64,000 nucleotides of DNA, taken from NCBI GenBank assembly GCA_031549485.1, contig JAVBPR010000010.1, positions 13,173 to 77,172 of the forward strand, in the 5' to 3' direction. The number at the start of each line of letters is the position of its first letter. Positions within the stretch are counted from its first letter, which is position 1. The notes below the pieces were generated by a model. It did not search any database. It was not told the origin of the DNA and worked only from the letters and a program-made list of their open reading frames with translations. Both the position numbers and the translations under genes were made by a program. This stretch comes from JAVBPR01 sp031549485 (GTDB taxonomy: Bacteria; Bacillota; Clostridia; Oscillospirales; Feifaniaceae). Shown piece after piece: positions 54,069 through 63,221 of this stretch.

Positions 54069-54800
54069 ATGGGTAAAGTAATTACTGTTGTTTCGGGAAA
54101 AGGCGGCGTCGGAAAGACTACCGTTTCCTGCTTTATCGCGGATTGTCTCGCCAAAAACAGCAAAGTTGTCGCGGTCGACGGAGATTTGGGGCTTTCAAAC
54201 CTCGATATCGCGCTCGGCGTTGCGGACAGGATTGTTTATGACATCGCCGATGTATGCGAGCGGAAATGCACCGTCGACAAAGCGCTTGTGAAAAGCGCGT
54301 CCGGCGTTTATTATCTCTCGGCCGGAAATAACATAGAGCTAAGCGAAACAGCCGAGGCGAATTTAGGGCTTTTGATTAGGACTTTGGCGGGCTTTTTCGA
54401 TTATGTGATAATCGATTCGCCTGCAGGAATAACAAAGGCGTCCCTTAGATATTCGGAATATGCCGATACCGTTCTCGTTGTTACCGAGCCGGCTGAAAAT
54501 GCGATAAAAGACGCCGAAAAAACGGCGATGCTGATAAGAGAAAAGGCAGAAGAAAAAGACCTTTTCCTCGTTATAAATAAAATCGACAAAAAGCTGATAA
54601 ATAAAAAACTTCTTCCCGATGTCGATAAAATAATCGACTCGGTCGCTGTAAAAGTTATCGGACTCATACCGGCGGATTCGCGGGTGACAACCATTCACAG
54701 CAAGCAGCTTTTTGAAAGCGACCTTGATAAGGTGAAAAATCAGGTCGAGGATATTTGCAAAAGGCTTTCCGGGAAATACGTCCCGATGCGCAGATTGTAA
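54069..54800 (+). CDS. minD: MinD/ParA-family ATPase
   Basis: 243 residues. Deviant Walker A KGGVGKT with signature lysine, DGDLGLSNLD switch and IIDSPAGI Walker B. Position after the mre/mrdA genes supports septum-site MinD. The C-terminus (ending LSGKYVPMRRL) lacks a clear amphipathic membrane helix, and neither minC nor minE is beside it, so an FlhG-like or other ParA role is also possible. GAGGTGAGAC ribosome site. Confidence 0.8.
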   Translation: MGKVITVVSGKGGVGKTTVSCFIADCLAKNSKVVAVDGDLGLSNLDIALGVADRIVYDIADVCERKCTVDKALVKSASGVYYLSAGNNIELSETAEANLGLLIRTLAGFFDYVIIDSPAGITKASLRYSEYADTVLVVTEPAENAIKDAEKTAMLIREKAEEKDLFLVINKIDKKLINKKLLPDVDKIIDSVAVKVIGLIPADSRVTTIHSKQLFESDLDKVKNQVEDICKRLSGKYVPMRRL

Positions 54801-54815
54801 AGAAAGGGAAAACGG

Positions 54816-55226
54816 ATGAATATTGCGCTTATCGCACATGACAGAAAAAAAGAGCAGATGATACAGCTTTGTATCGCTTATTGCGGAATTCTCTCGAAAC
54901 ACAATCTTTGCGCCACCGGAACGACAGGGCGGCTTGTGGCTGAGGCGACAGGGCTGAGCATAACTTGTTTTTTAAGCGGCGCGCAGGGGGGTTCACAGCA
55001 AATAGGCGCGCGCATTGCGTATGACGAAATTGACGCGGTTGTGTTTTTTCGCGATCCCGCGCCAAAGGAAAGCGAGCCTGATTTTTTATCGGTGCTTCGC
55101 CTGTGTGACGAGCGCAGCGTTCCGATAGCGACAAACGTGGCATCAGCCGAAATGCTTGTTCACGGTCTTGAGAGAGGCGATCTCGACTGGCGTTATCTCA
55201 TCAATCCCAAACTTCGAAAGGGGTAG
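54816..55226 (+). CDS. Methylglyoxal synthase homologue with altered active site
   Basis: 136 residues with MgsA similarity throughout: ALIAHDRKK, LCATGTTGRLVAEATGL, VVFFRDP, IATNVASAE and RGDLDW. Two catalytic residues of the E. coli enzyme appear replaced. GGDQQ reads GGSQQ (Asp71, the proton-abstracting base), and the PHEPD/PHDPD segment reads ESEPD (His98). The N-terminal Asp20 equivalent and Asp91/Asp101 equivalents remain. It may not make methylglyoxal efficiently. Fifteen bp after minD with AAAGGGAAA upstream. Confidence 0.8.
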   Translation: MNIALIAHDRKKEQMIQLCIAYCGILSKHNLCATGTTGRLVAEATGLSITCFLSGAQGGSQQIGARIAYDEIDAVVFFRDPAPKESEPDFLSVLRLCDERSVPIATNVASAEMLVHGLERGDLDWRYLINPKLRKG

Positions 55227-55231
55227 TTACT

Positions 55232-56506
55232 ACGAAACTTATTACCGGAATACCGCGGGGCACAAAAGACATCCTAACTTCCGAAAGCCCGAAATGGCAG
55301 TATGTTGAGGATGTTATAAAAGATGTTTGTGCCGCTTTTAATTACAGCGAAATAAGAACTCCGACCTTTGAGCATACCGAGCTTTTTTTGCGCGGCGTCG
55401 GCGATACCACCGATATCGTGCAAAAAGAGATGTATACCTTTTTGGATAAAGGTGACCGCTCGGTAACTTTGCGGCCGGAGGGAACTGCGTCGGTGGCAAG
55501 AGCGGTGCTTGAAAGCGGCATGGCAAACGAAAAACTGCCGCAAAAACTTTTCTATTTTTCAAATTGCTTTCGATATGAAAAGCCCCAGGCGGGCAGGCTT
55601 CGCGAGTTTCATCAGTTCGGAATCGAGTGTTACGGCTCGGAAAGACCGGAAGCGGACGTCGAAACTATGCTCATTGCAGCGGAAGTTATCGAAGAACTTG
55701 GAATCCCCGATATTACGCTCGAGATAAATTCGATAGGCTGCAAAGATTGCCGCGCAAAATACAGGGAAGCGCTTAAAGAGTATTTCGCAAAATCAAAGGA
55801 AACTTTATGCGAAACCTGCAAAACAAGGCTTGAAAGCAATCCTATGAGGATTCTCGACTGCAAAAGCGAGGTTTGCTCGCGCATCGCGAAAGACGCTCCG
55901 ATGATACTTGATTTTCTCTGCGGAGATTGCAACACGCATTTTGAAAAAACGAAAAAGCTCCTTACGCTTTCGGGCGCAAGTTATATTGTTAATCCGAAAA
56001 TCGTGCGCGGTCTGGACTATTACAACCGCACCGTTTTTGAGTTTATCAGCAACAAGATAGGTTCGCAGGGCGCGGTTTGCGCGGGCGGACGGTATGACGG
56101 GCTTTGCGCCCAAATCGGCGGAGTTGATATCCCGGCTGTCGGTTTTGCAATGGGGCTTGAGCGGATTTTGCTTGCTTTGGACGCGGCGGGGATAAATCTC
56201 CCGGGCGAGACGCCTATCGAGATTTTTATCGCTTCTTTGCCGGGGGCGGAGGAGACGGCGTTTGTTATTACAAACGGGTTGCGGAAAAAAGGATTTTCGG
56301 CGGAATGCGAAATCGCCGGAAGAAGCCTTAAAGCCCAGCTAAAATATGCCGACAAACGAAAAGCGAAATATAATATCGTTATCGGTGAAAACGAGATAAA
56401 TGAAAATAAAGCTATTCTAAAAGACATGCAAAGCGGAGAAAAGCGGGAAGTTTTGCTTGATATCGACGATATTCTTTTAAGATACAATGAAATGGAGTGC
56501 AAATAA
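55232..56506 (+). CDS. hisS: Histidyl-tRNA synthetase with non-standard start (ACG)
   Basis: 424 residues if read from ACG 55232, the family length. N-terminal TKLITGIPRGTKDIL is typical HisRS, motif 1 lies around IRTPTFEHTELFLRG, motif 2 is CFRYEKPQAGRLREFHQFG, then RGLDYYNRTVFEF and motif 3 GFAMGLERIL, with an anticodon-binding domain at the end. No ATG, GTG or TTG is in frame between the upstream region and TTG 55388. AAAGGGG (55217-55223) is 8 nt before ACG, right where an ATG would be expected, so ATG to ACG is the simplest change. Starting at 55388 would delete 52 residues including motif 1. Overlaps aspS by 1 nt. Confidence 0.88.
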   Translation, partial: TKLITGIPRGTKDILTSESPKWQYVEDVIKDVCAAFNYSEIRTPTFEHTELFLRGVGDTTDIVQKEMYTFLDKGDRSVTLRPEGTASVARAVLESGMANEKLPQKLFYFSNCFRYEKPQAGRLREFHQFGIECYGSERPEADVETMLIAAEVIEELGIPDITLEINSIGCKDCRAKYREALKEYFAKSKETLCETCKTRLESNPMRILDCKSEVCSRIAKDAPMILDFLCGDCNTHFEKTKKLLTLSGASYIVNPKIVRGLDYYNRTVFEFISNKIGSQGAVCAGGRYDGLCAQIGGVDIPAVGFAMGLERILLALDAAGINLPGETPIEIFIASLPGAEETAFVITNGLRKKGFSAECEIAGRSLKAQLKYADKRKAKYNIVIGENEINENKAILKDMQSGEKREVLLDIDDILLRYNEMECK

Positions 56507-58284
56507 TGGCAGACAATTTTTTGGGTTTAAAGAGAAGCAACTATTGCGGCGAGGTTTTGAAAAGCCTTGTCGATACAGAGGTCGTAGTTTGCGGCTGGGC
56601 GTCAAAGGTCAGAGATCACGGCGGCTTGATTTTTGTGGATTTGCGTGACAGGACAGGCGTTGTCCAGTGCGTTTTCGACAAAGCGGTTTCGGAAGAGGCA
56701 TTTAACAAAGCGGTTTCGGTTCGCACCGAATTCGTTCTCGCTGTTCGCGGCAAGGTTTTGGCAAGACAAGGCACTGCAAACGATAAAATCGCAACCGGCG
56801 ACATCGAAATTTATGCGGAGGAACTTCGCATTCTTTCGGCTGCGCAAACCCCTCCTTTTGAAATAATCGAAAACAGCAAAACCAACGAGGAAACGAGGCT
56901 GAAATACAGATACCTCGACCTCCGCAGACCTGACTTGCAGAGAAATATAATGCTGCGCTCCAAAATTGCTAATATTGCGAGAAATTATTTTGAAGAAAAC
57001 GGATTTTTAGAGATAGAAACTCCGATTTTGGTCGGAAGCACGCCCGAGGGCGCGCGCGATTATCTTGTTCCGTCACGAATTCACAAAGGGAAATTTTACG
57101 CGCTTCCGCAGTCGCCGCAGATTTATAAGCAGCTTTTGATGCTTTCGGGATATGACCGTTACATGCAGATTGCACGCTGCTTCCGCGACGAGGATCTCCG
57201 CGCCGACCGTCAGCCGGAATTTACCCAGATTGACCTTGAACTCAGCTTTGTTAATATGGAAGAAATCTTAGAAATCAACGAAGGCTTCCTTAAACAGCTT
57301 TTTAAAGATACAAAAGGAATCACACTCGAAACTCCGTTTTTGAGACTCACATATAAAGAGGCGATGGACAGATTCGGAAGCGATAAGCCTGATTTGCGAT
57401 TTGGCTTTGAGCTTAAAAATCTTTCTGACATCCTTGAAAACTGCGAATTCTCGGTGTTTTCTGATGTTATAAAACGCGGCGGAAGCGTCAGGGCGATAAA
57501 TGTTAAAGGCGGCGCCGCAAGCATTACAAGAAAAGAGATAGACAAACTTCTCGAGTTTGTAAAGATATACCGCGCGAAAGGCCTTGCGTGGATCAGGCTT
57601 CACGACGAAACCACCTCATCCTTTACTAAGTTCCTTTCGGAGAGCGAAACAAGCGGGATTATGGAGAGAATGGGCGCGGAAAAAGGCGACGTTATCTTTG
57701 TTATCGCTGATAAAGATGAAATTGTTTTCGATGCGCTCGGCGCGCTTCGCTGCGAGTGCGCGGGAAGGCTGGGGCTGCTGAACAAAGAGGATTACAAATT
57801 TCTTTGGGTTACCGAATTTCCGCTTCTTGAATACGACGAAACCGATAAGCGCTATTACGCAAAACATCATCCGTTTACATCGCCTATGGAAGAGGATATC
57901 CACCTGCTCGATACAGAACCGGGCAAGGTCAGGGCAAAAGCGTATGATATCGTTTTAAACGGAACCGAAGTAGGCGGCGGCTCGATGAGAATTTATCAAA
58001 ACGAGCTTCAGAGCAAGATGTTTGCGATGCTCGGATTTACACAGGAGCAGGCGGAAGCACAGTTCGGATTTCTTCTCGAGGCGTTCAAATACGGCGCCCC
58101 GCCGCACGCGGGGCTTGCATACGGGCTTGATCGCCTTGCGATGCTTCTTGTCGGGGAGGACAGCATAAGAGATGTAATTGCTTTCCCGAAGGTGCAAAAT
58201 GCATCCGAGCTTATGAGCAACTGTCCGAGCGACGTTTCGGAAAAACAGCTTAAAGAGCTCGGCATAAAAATAGTCAATTCCTAA
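56506..58284 (+). CDS. aspS: Aspartyl-tRNA synthetase (bacterial type)
   Basis: 592 residues. OB anticodon-binding domain at the N-terminus, motif 2 RCFRDEDLRADRQPEFTQID, the bacterial GAD insertion in the middle, and motif 3 GLAYGLDRLAMLL. Charges tRNA-Asp. ATG 56506 overlaps the hisS stop (TAATG), with GGAG 8 nt upstream; a GTG at 56497 is less likely. hisS-aspS is a common Firmicute pair. Confidence 0.96.
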   Translation: MADNFLGLKRSNYCGEVLKSLVDTEVVVCGWASKVRDHGGLIFVDLRDRTGVVQCVFDKAVSEEAFNKAVSVRTEFVLAVRGKVLARQGTANDKIATGDIEIYAEELRILSAAQTPPFEIIENSKTNEETRLKYRYLDLRRPDLQRNIMLRSKIANIARNYFEENGFLEIETPILVGSTPEGARDYLVPSRIHKGKFYALPQSPQIYKQLLMLSGYDRYMQIARCFRDEDLRADRQPEFTQIDLELSFVNMEEILEINEGFLKQLFKDTKGITLETPFLRLTYKEAMDRFGSDKPDLRFGFELKNLSDILENCEFSVFSDVIKRGGSVRAINVKGGAASITRKEIDKLLEFVKIYRAKGLAWIRLHDETTSSFTKFLSESETSGIMERMGAEKGDVIFVIADKDEIVFDALGALRCECAGRLGLLNKEDYKFLWVTEFPLLEYDETDKRYYAKHHPFTSPMEEDIHLLDTEPGKVRAKAYDIVLNGTEVGGGSMRIYQNELQSKMFAMLGFTQEQAEAQFGFLLEAFKYGAPPHAGLAYGLDRLAMLLVGEDSIRDVIAFPKVQNASELMSNCPSDVSEKQLKELGIKIVNS

Positions 58285-58290
58285 AATAGC

Positions 58291-58322
58291 CAAAACTTGC
58301 GCCAAAAGCGCAAGTTTTGTTT
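58291..58322 (+). terminator. Terminator after aspS
   Basis: Perfect stem AAAACTTGCGC / GCGCAAGTTTT with CAAAA loop and GTTTGT tail. Confidence 0.82.
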
Positions 58323-58411
58323 GTGAAAGGCTGTTTATTTACATTTTATTTACAAAAGAAAACTTATTTATACTTATAATGTAGATATTAAACGCAGAAA
58401 GGGCACGTCCT

Positions 58412-59356
58412 ATGATTGAGGTCAAAAACCTTACGAAAAAATATGGGAGCCACCTGGCGGTGAATGATATTTCCTTTACCGTAAACGAGGGAGAAATTCT
58501 CGGGTTCTTAGGACCTAACGGCGCGGGAAAATCAACGACCATGAACATAATAACGGGGTATCTTTCAAGCAATATCGGAACGGTCACGGTCGGGGGAATA
58601 GACGTTCTCGAAAACCCGATAGAGGCGAAGAAAAAAATCGGATATCTGCCTGAAAACCCACCGCTTTATCTCGATATGACGGTGGGGGAATATCTCGGCT
58701 TTGTTTATGACATAAAAAAATGCAGCTTGCCGAAAGAGGCGCATATCAAAGAAATATGCGAACTTGTCAAAATAAGCGACCACTATGGCCGGCTTATTAA
58801 AAATCTCTCAAAAGGTTATAAGCAGAGGGTGGGGCTCGCGCAGGCGCTTATCGGTAATCCCGAGGTTCTCGTTCTCGACGAGCCGACTGTCGGGCTTGAT
58901 CCAAAGCAGATTATCGAAATCCGCAACCTTATAAAATCTCTCGGAAAAGGGAGGACGATAATCCTCTCGTCGCATATTTTGCCCGAGGTCCAGGCGATAT
59001 GTGAAAAACTGATTGTTATTTCAAAAGGCGAAATCGTCGCTAACGACACGCCGGAAAACCTCTCTAAAAGCGTAGCTTCCGCAGGGCGGCTTCAGGCGCA
59101 GATTTGCGGCGCGGTGCCCGAGGTTTTAAAAGCGGTAAAAAATCTTGAGGGTGTGCGGTATGCGGAGCTGATAATGGAAAAAGCTGATGATGCCGCGGAT
59201 TATATCATCGAATCCGAAAAAGGGATAGATATCAGGAAAGCGCTCTTTAATATGCTCGCGGCAAAATCGATGCCTTTAATCGGACTCCGCTCGCTTGATA
59301 TGTCGCTTGAAGAGATATTTATTTCGCTTACAAAAGCAGAGATAGAGGAGGTGTAA
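58412..59356 (+). CDS. ABC transporter ATP-binding protein (GldA/NatA-like)
   Basis: 314 residues. Walker A GPNGAGKST, signature LSKGYKQRVGLAQAL, Walker B VLVLDEPTVGLD and the H-loop SSHIL. The C-terminal extension after residue 230 is typical of gliding/ABC-2 exporters. First of four genes; TATAAT at 58375-58380 could be its -10, but no good -35 was found. GAAAGGG ribosome site. Confidence 0.9.
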   Translation: MIEVKNLTKKYGSHLAVNDISFTVNEGEILGFLGPNGAGKSTTMNIITGYLSSNIGTVTVGGIDVLENPIEAKKKIGYLPENPPLYLDMTVGEYLGFVYDIKKCSLPKEAHIKEICELVKISDHYGRLIKNLSKGYKQRVGLAQALIGNPEVLVLDEPTVGLDPKQIIEIRNLIKSLGKGRTIILSSHILPEVQAICEKLIVISKGEIVANDTPENLSKSVASAGRLQAQICGAVPEVLKAVKNLEGVRYAELIMEKADDAADYIIESEKGIDIRKALFNMLAAKSMPLIGLRSLDMSLEEIFISLTKAEIEEV

Positions 59357-59359
59357 AAA

Positions 59360-60073
59360 TTGCTTGCAATTTATAAAAGAGAATTAAAGGCATATTTCAC
59401 ATCTCCGATAGGTTATATTTTGATGGCGATTTTCGCCGCATTTACAGGTTTTTATTTTGGTTTCGGAAATCTCAGCAGCGCATATCCGATGTCGGATTTG
59501 TCGTCGCTTTTCCAGTTTATAATGATAATTATCCTCGCGATTTATGCGCCGATTCTGACAATGCGGCTTTTCAGCGATGAAAAAAAGCAGAAAACCGACC
59601 AATTGCTGCTGACTGCGCCGGTAAAACCGCTTGGAATAGTTCTTGGGAAATATCTTTCCGCGCTTAGCTTTTTCACCCTTTCGCTTTCGATAACGATAAT
59701 ATACGGATTTGTTACAAGCATTTTCGGAAAGCCTGTTTGGGCGATTTTCTGCGGCAACTTTTTTGCGGCTTTCCTTATCGGGGCGGCACTTATCGCTATT
59801 GGAATGTTCATGAGCAGTCTCACCGAAAGCCAGATGGTCGCGGCGTTTTTGACCTTCGGAACAATCGTTTTGCTCTTTTTGTTCCAGCAGGCGGCGTCGG
59901 CGGTGACAAATCCGATACTTCTCAAAATCTTTACAGCGCTTTCGATTTACAGTCACGCTTTTGAATTCCTGTCGGGAATATTCGATTTTTCCGCGATTAT
60001 TTATTATCTAAGCGTTGTGGCGATTTTTGTTTTTCTTACCGTTAGAATAATTGAGAAAAAGAGGTGGGCATAA
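59360..60073 (+). CDS. ABC-2 type permease (GldF-like)
   Basis: 237 residues with six membrane helices; starts LAIYKRELKAYFTSPIGYIL, the GldF pattern. TTG start with GAGGAGGTG upstream. Partner of the preceding ATPase; overlaps the next gene by 1 nt. Confidence 0.87.
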   Translation: MLAIYKRELKAYFTSPIGYILMAIFAAFTGFYFGFGNLSSAYPMSDLSSLFQFIMIIILAIYAPILTMRLFSDEKKQKTDQLLLTAPVKPLGIVLGKYLSALSFFTLSLSITIIYGFVTSIFGKPVWAIFCGNFFAAFLIGAALIAIGMFMSSLTESQMVAAFLTFGTIVLLFLFQQAASAVTNPILLKIFTALSIYSHAFEFLSGIFDFSAIIYYLSVVAIFVFLTVRIIEKKRWA

Positions 60074-61488
60074 TGGGAAAATTCACGCTAAAACGCGCTC
60101 AGAAATACGGCGCCGCCTCCACAGCGCTCACCGTGATTTTTATTGCGGTCGTTGTGCTTATTAACATTCTTGTGACCGTGCTTGTCGATATTTTTCCGCT
60201 GAAGCTCGATTTGACCGGCGAAAAACTTTATGAAATAAGCGATGAAACAAAAAAAGTTCTCTCGAGTTTAAAAGAAGAGATAACGATTTATATTTTTACT
60301 CCCGAAAATCAGTTCAATAAACTGCTCCTTGAGAACATCAAAAAATACGACCAGCTTTCGGATAAGGTGTCTTATGAATATGTTGACTTAACCCTTAATC
60401 CGCAATTTGCAAAAGAATATGAAAAAGGCGGAAGCTCGCTTACCGCGTCATCGATTCTTGTCAAAAGCGATAAAAGATACAAAATTCTTGAAAGCGAAGA
60501 CTTGTTTCAATACGCGCAGGACGGCTATACCATGACCGGCCTAAAAGCAGAGCAGAAGATTACAAGTGCGATAATATATGATTCAAACGAAGATATTATC
60601 GGGATTTACGGCACGACAGGGCATCAGGAATCCGAAATGCCGGCTATGCTCGGTTCGATTGCGGAGGATAACGGATATGTCGCAGGAAGCGTCAATCTGA
60701 TGAGCGAAGAAATCCCGGATGACGCGAAGGCGGTGGTGGTATACGGCCCTACGAAAGATTTTACCGAGGAAGAAATAAATAAGCTCGCCGCTTTTATCGA
60801 CAGGGGAAACACCTCGATTTTATTTTTCGCTATGCAAAACGACCAGCTCCAAAGGCTCAGCGCATATATGGCCGAGTGGGGTATTGTGGTAAATAACGAC
60901 CTTGTTTTAGATATGAAAAACGCTTACGGCCAGCCTTATGTCCCGATGGCGGAGAGCTCGCGGGAAAGCAGCGTAACCGAAAACATTTCGGGAACGATAA
61001 TCTGCCCGGGCGTTAGCTCGATAAATCTTTTGTTTTCGGCAAACGGAAGTTATTCCACCGAAGCGTTCCTCACAACTTATGCAACCTCTTATGCAAAGGC
61101 GTTTACCGAGGATATTACAAATAATTTTGAAAAAGCTCCGGGGGACAAATCCGGCCCGTTCATCGTCGCTGCCAAAGGCACAAAGTTTGTAAGCGGCAAA
61201 AATGAGTCGGTCGAAAGCTCAATTTATGTCTACAGTTGCCTCGATTTTGCGAGCGATGCGGTTATTTCCACCGGCACCTTTTCGAACGGGGACGTCATTG
61301 CTTCCAACCTCTCGCTTATCGGCGGGGATAAGGATTCGGTCACAATCGCGCCGAAATATTTCCTTGATCCGCTAATGAATATCAATCAAACTACCGCAAC
61401 TATTTTGACCGCGCTCTTTGCGGTTATTATTCCGCTGCTGCTTGTCGCGGCGGGAATTATCGTGTTTGTACGGAGAAAAAATCTATGA
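60073..61488 (+). CDS. Gldg-family ABC transporter auxiliary protein
   Basis: 471 residues. One N-terminal helix, a large extracytoplasmic domain resembling an intraflagellar-transport/GldG region (DLTGEKLYEISDETKKVLSSL), and one C-terminal helix before RRKNL. ATG 60073 with AGGTGGG upstream. Thought to help an exporter of unknown cargo; the motility of Bacteroidetes Gld proteins should not be assumed here. Confidence 0.85.
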   Translation: MGKFTLKRAQKYGAASTALTVIFIAVVVLINILVTVLVDIFPLKLDLTGEKLYEISDETKKVLSSLKEEITIYIFTPENQFNKLLLENIKKYDQLSDKVSYEYVDLTLNPQFAKEYEKGGSSLTASSILVKSDKRYKILESEDLFQYAQDGYTMTGLKAEQKITSAIIYDSNEDIIGIYGTTGHQESEMPAMLGSIAEDNGYVAGSVNLMSEEIPDDAKAVVVYGPTKDFTEEEINKLAAFIDRGNTSILFFAMQNDQLQRLSAYMAEWGIVVNNDLVLDMKNAYGQPYVPMAESSRESSVTENISGTIICPGVSSINLLFSANGSYSTEAFLTTYATSYAKAFTEDITNNFEKAPGDKSGPFIVAAKGTKFVSGKNESVESSIYVYSCLDFASDAVISTGTFSNGDVIASNLSLIGGDKDSVTIAPKYFLDPLMNINQTTATILTALFAVIIPLLLVAAGIIVFVRRKNL

Positions 61489-62852
61489 AAAAATATTTAA
61501 AAACCATTATAATTCTCGCGGCCGCGGTAATCCTCGTTGTCGGCGCGATTTTCGCGTTAAAACTAATAAAAAAGCCGGAAGATGAGCCCTCGGATTTTGT
61601 GCCGTCGGACGCTATCACGGTTATTAAAAAAACGCCGGCAGAAATTAAGAAAATCACGGTAAAAAACGAAAAGGGGACATACACAATAGCAAAAACCGAG
61701 AGCGGTTATTTGCTAAATGATGACCCTACCTTGCCGGCCAATAACGATTATCTGTTAAGCGCATATAACGTGCTGGGAAATCAGAGCGCCAGCAAAGAGG
61801 TAAAGAGCGATTTGGCGGATTTGGCGGGATATGGTCTTGCGCAGCCGCGAACCGTTACGGTCGAGACCGCCGACGGGGAAATCGAATACTATGTCGGGGA
61901 TGAGTCTCCGCTCGGCGACGGCTGCTACTGCTATATTAAAGGCGAAAACCGCATCCTTCTTCTTCCGAGCACCCCGACCTTTGCTGTGAACTTCGGCAAG
62001 AACGACTTTATCTCTATTGATGTAGTTAAAAACATCTATGAACTGCCGGAGAAACTCACCTCGCTTAAAATTGAGGGCAAGGACAGAGAAAGTTTTGAAT
62101 TTATTCGCAAAACCGATGAGGTGTTTGGCGAAACAGGAAAATTCAGCCGGTATTCTTTGGTGTCGCCCGCAAATGCGGATATCGACGACGAAAAGGTAAA
62201 AGAAAAACTTCTCGGCTTTTTTGAAACATTCCGGCCGATGGTTGCCGCGATTACAAACCCGGCCGCGCCCGATTTTGAAAGCACGGGACTTATGAATCCC
62301 GCTTCGAAAATTACCGCGGTCTATGACGGAAAAGAATACACCTTCAGCCTCGGCGGAGAAAATCTTGACGGAAACAGGTATCTATACATATCGGGAACCG
62401 ATGTAATTTATCTTGCCGAACCGGACAGCGTCAAATTTTTCGACGTAACAAGTTTTGATATTATTAGCAAAACAATTTATATAAGGTATCTCAGCTCGTT
62501 TGACAGCATTTCGATGACTGCGGACGGCATTCTGAAAAACTTTGATATTAGCGGAGAAGAAACTTCGCTTGTTGTAAAAAAAGACGGCGCAATAGTAAAC
62601 ACCGATAACTTCGCAAAAATGTGCCAAAACGCGCTTTCGGTTCTCGCAAAAGGCGAAGAAAAGAAACCGGAAAACGCAAAACTTTTGGCGTCGCTGACCT
62701 TCCACAGCAGAGCGGGAACGACCGATGTTCTTCGCTATTACGAGAAGGACGCGCGGCATGCGTATATTGAGCTCAACGGATTATCGTATTATTACGGCGA
62801 GCGGGCGTCGCTTGATTCCTTTATTGAGCAGCTGAAATCAAATTATAATTAA
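61485..62852 (+). CDS. DUF4340 domain protein, last gene of Gld-like operon
   Basis: 455 residues. N-terminal membrane anchor (3-25), then two DUF4340-like repeats: TYTIAKTESGYLLNDD with GYGLAQPRTVTVETADG, and later TGLMNPASKITAVYDG. Usually the fourth member of such operons; function unknown, outside the membrane. ATGA overlap with the previous gene. Confidence 0.85.
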   Translation: MKKYLKTIIILAAAVILVVGAIFALKLIKKPEDEPSDFVPSDAITVIKKTPAEIKKITVKNEKGTYTIAKTESGYLLNDDPTLPANNDYLLSAYNVLGNQSASKEVKSDLADLAGYGLAQPRTVTVETADGEIEYYVGDESPLGDGCYCYIKGENRILLLPSTPTFAVNFGKNDFISIDVVKNIYELPEKLTSLKIEGKDRESFEFIRKTDEVFGETGKFSRYSLVSPANADIDDEKVKEKLLGFFETFRPMVAAITNPAAPDFESTGLMNPASKITAVYDGKEYTFSLGGENLDGNRYLYISGTDVIYLAEPDSVKFFDVTSFDIISKTIYIRYLSSFDSISMTADGILKNFDISGEETSLVVKKDGAIVNTDNFAKMCQNALSVLAKGEEKKPENAKLLASLTFHSRAGTTDVLRYYEKDARHAYIELNGLSYYYGERASLDSFIEQLKSNYN

Positions 62853-62854
62853 AA

Positions 62855-62887
62855 AAATAAACGGGCTTAAAGCCCGTTTATTTTTTT
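62855..62887. terminator. Bidirectional terminator
   Basis: AAATAAACGGGCT / AGCCCGTTTATTT with TAA loop and T-run. It overlaps the 3' end of the convergent lipoprotein gene. Confidence 0.88.
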
Positions 62888-63201
62888 CTATAAACAATTG
62901 TTTTCTGATCGGTTACGGTTGTCAGGGTGTCTTCTTTTTCATCATATGTGAAAACCTGCGCGCTCTTCCAGCTTCCGTTTTCGGGAATAACCTCGACCTT
63001 GTTTTCCTCGGTTCGGTATTCGCCCATTATAAGCCGTCCGCCGACATTTATCTTTACCGAATCGTCATCGACAAATTCATACGAAGAAGTGCCGGAACCA
63101 TATAGGTTGTACTCATATAAACCCGAAAGGTGCTTTTCGCCGCATGAGGCAAGGCAAAATGAGAAAATCAAAATTGCGAAAAATATAAAACATTTTTTCA
63201 T
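62878..63201 (-). CDS. Small lipoprotein of unknown function
   Basis: 107 residues. Signal MKKCFIFFAILIFSFCLASC gives a lipobox (LASC), so it is anchored outside the membrane. The rest is a small beta-rich domain (GLYEYNLYGSGTSSYEFVDD) like lipocalin- or DUF-type proteins, not identified. Start ATG 63201 gives the clean signal peptide; GGAAGC is about 12 nt upstream. A longer frame running into the next gene is unlikely. Confidence 0.8.
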   Translation of the reverse strand: MKKCFIFFAILIFSFCLASCGEKHLSGLYEYNLYGSGTSSYEFVDDDSVKINVGGRLIMGEYRTEENKVEVIPENGSWKSAQVFTYDEKEDTLTTVTDQKTIVYRKK

Positions 63202-63221
63202 AGATTCTTGTAGCTTCCTTT

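Noticed and set aside
55388..56506. hisS starting at TTG 55388
   Set aside because: It would remove the conserved N-terminus and motif 1, which are encoded in frame upstream and follow a good ribosome site.
58412..62852. Gliding motility locus
   Set aside because: Only the ABC-like part (GldA/F/G type plus DUF4340) is present; such operons are common in non-gliding Firmicutes and no adhesin or type IX secretion genes are seen.
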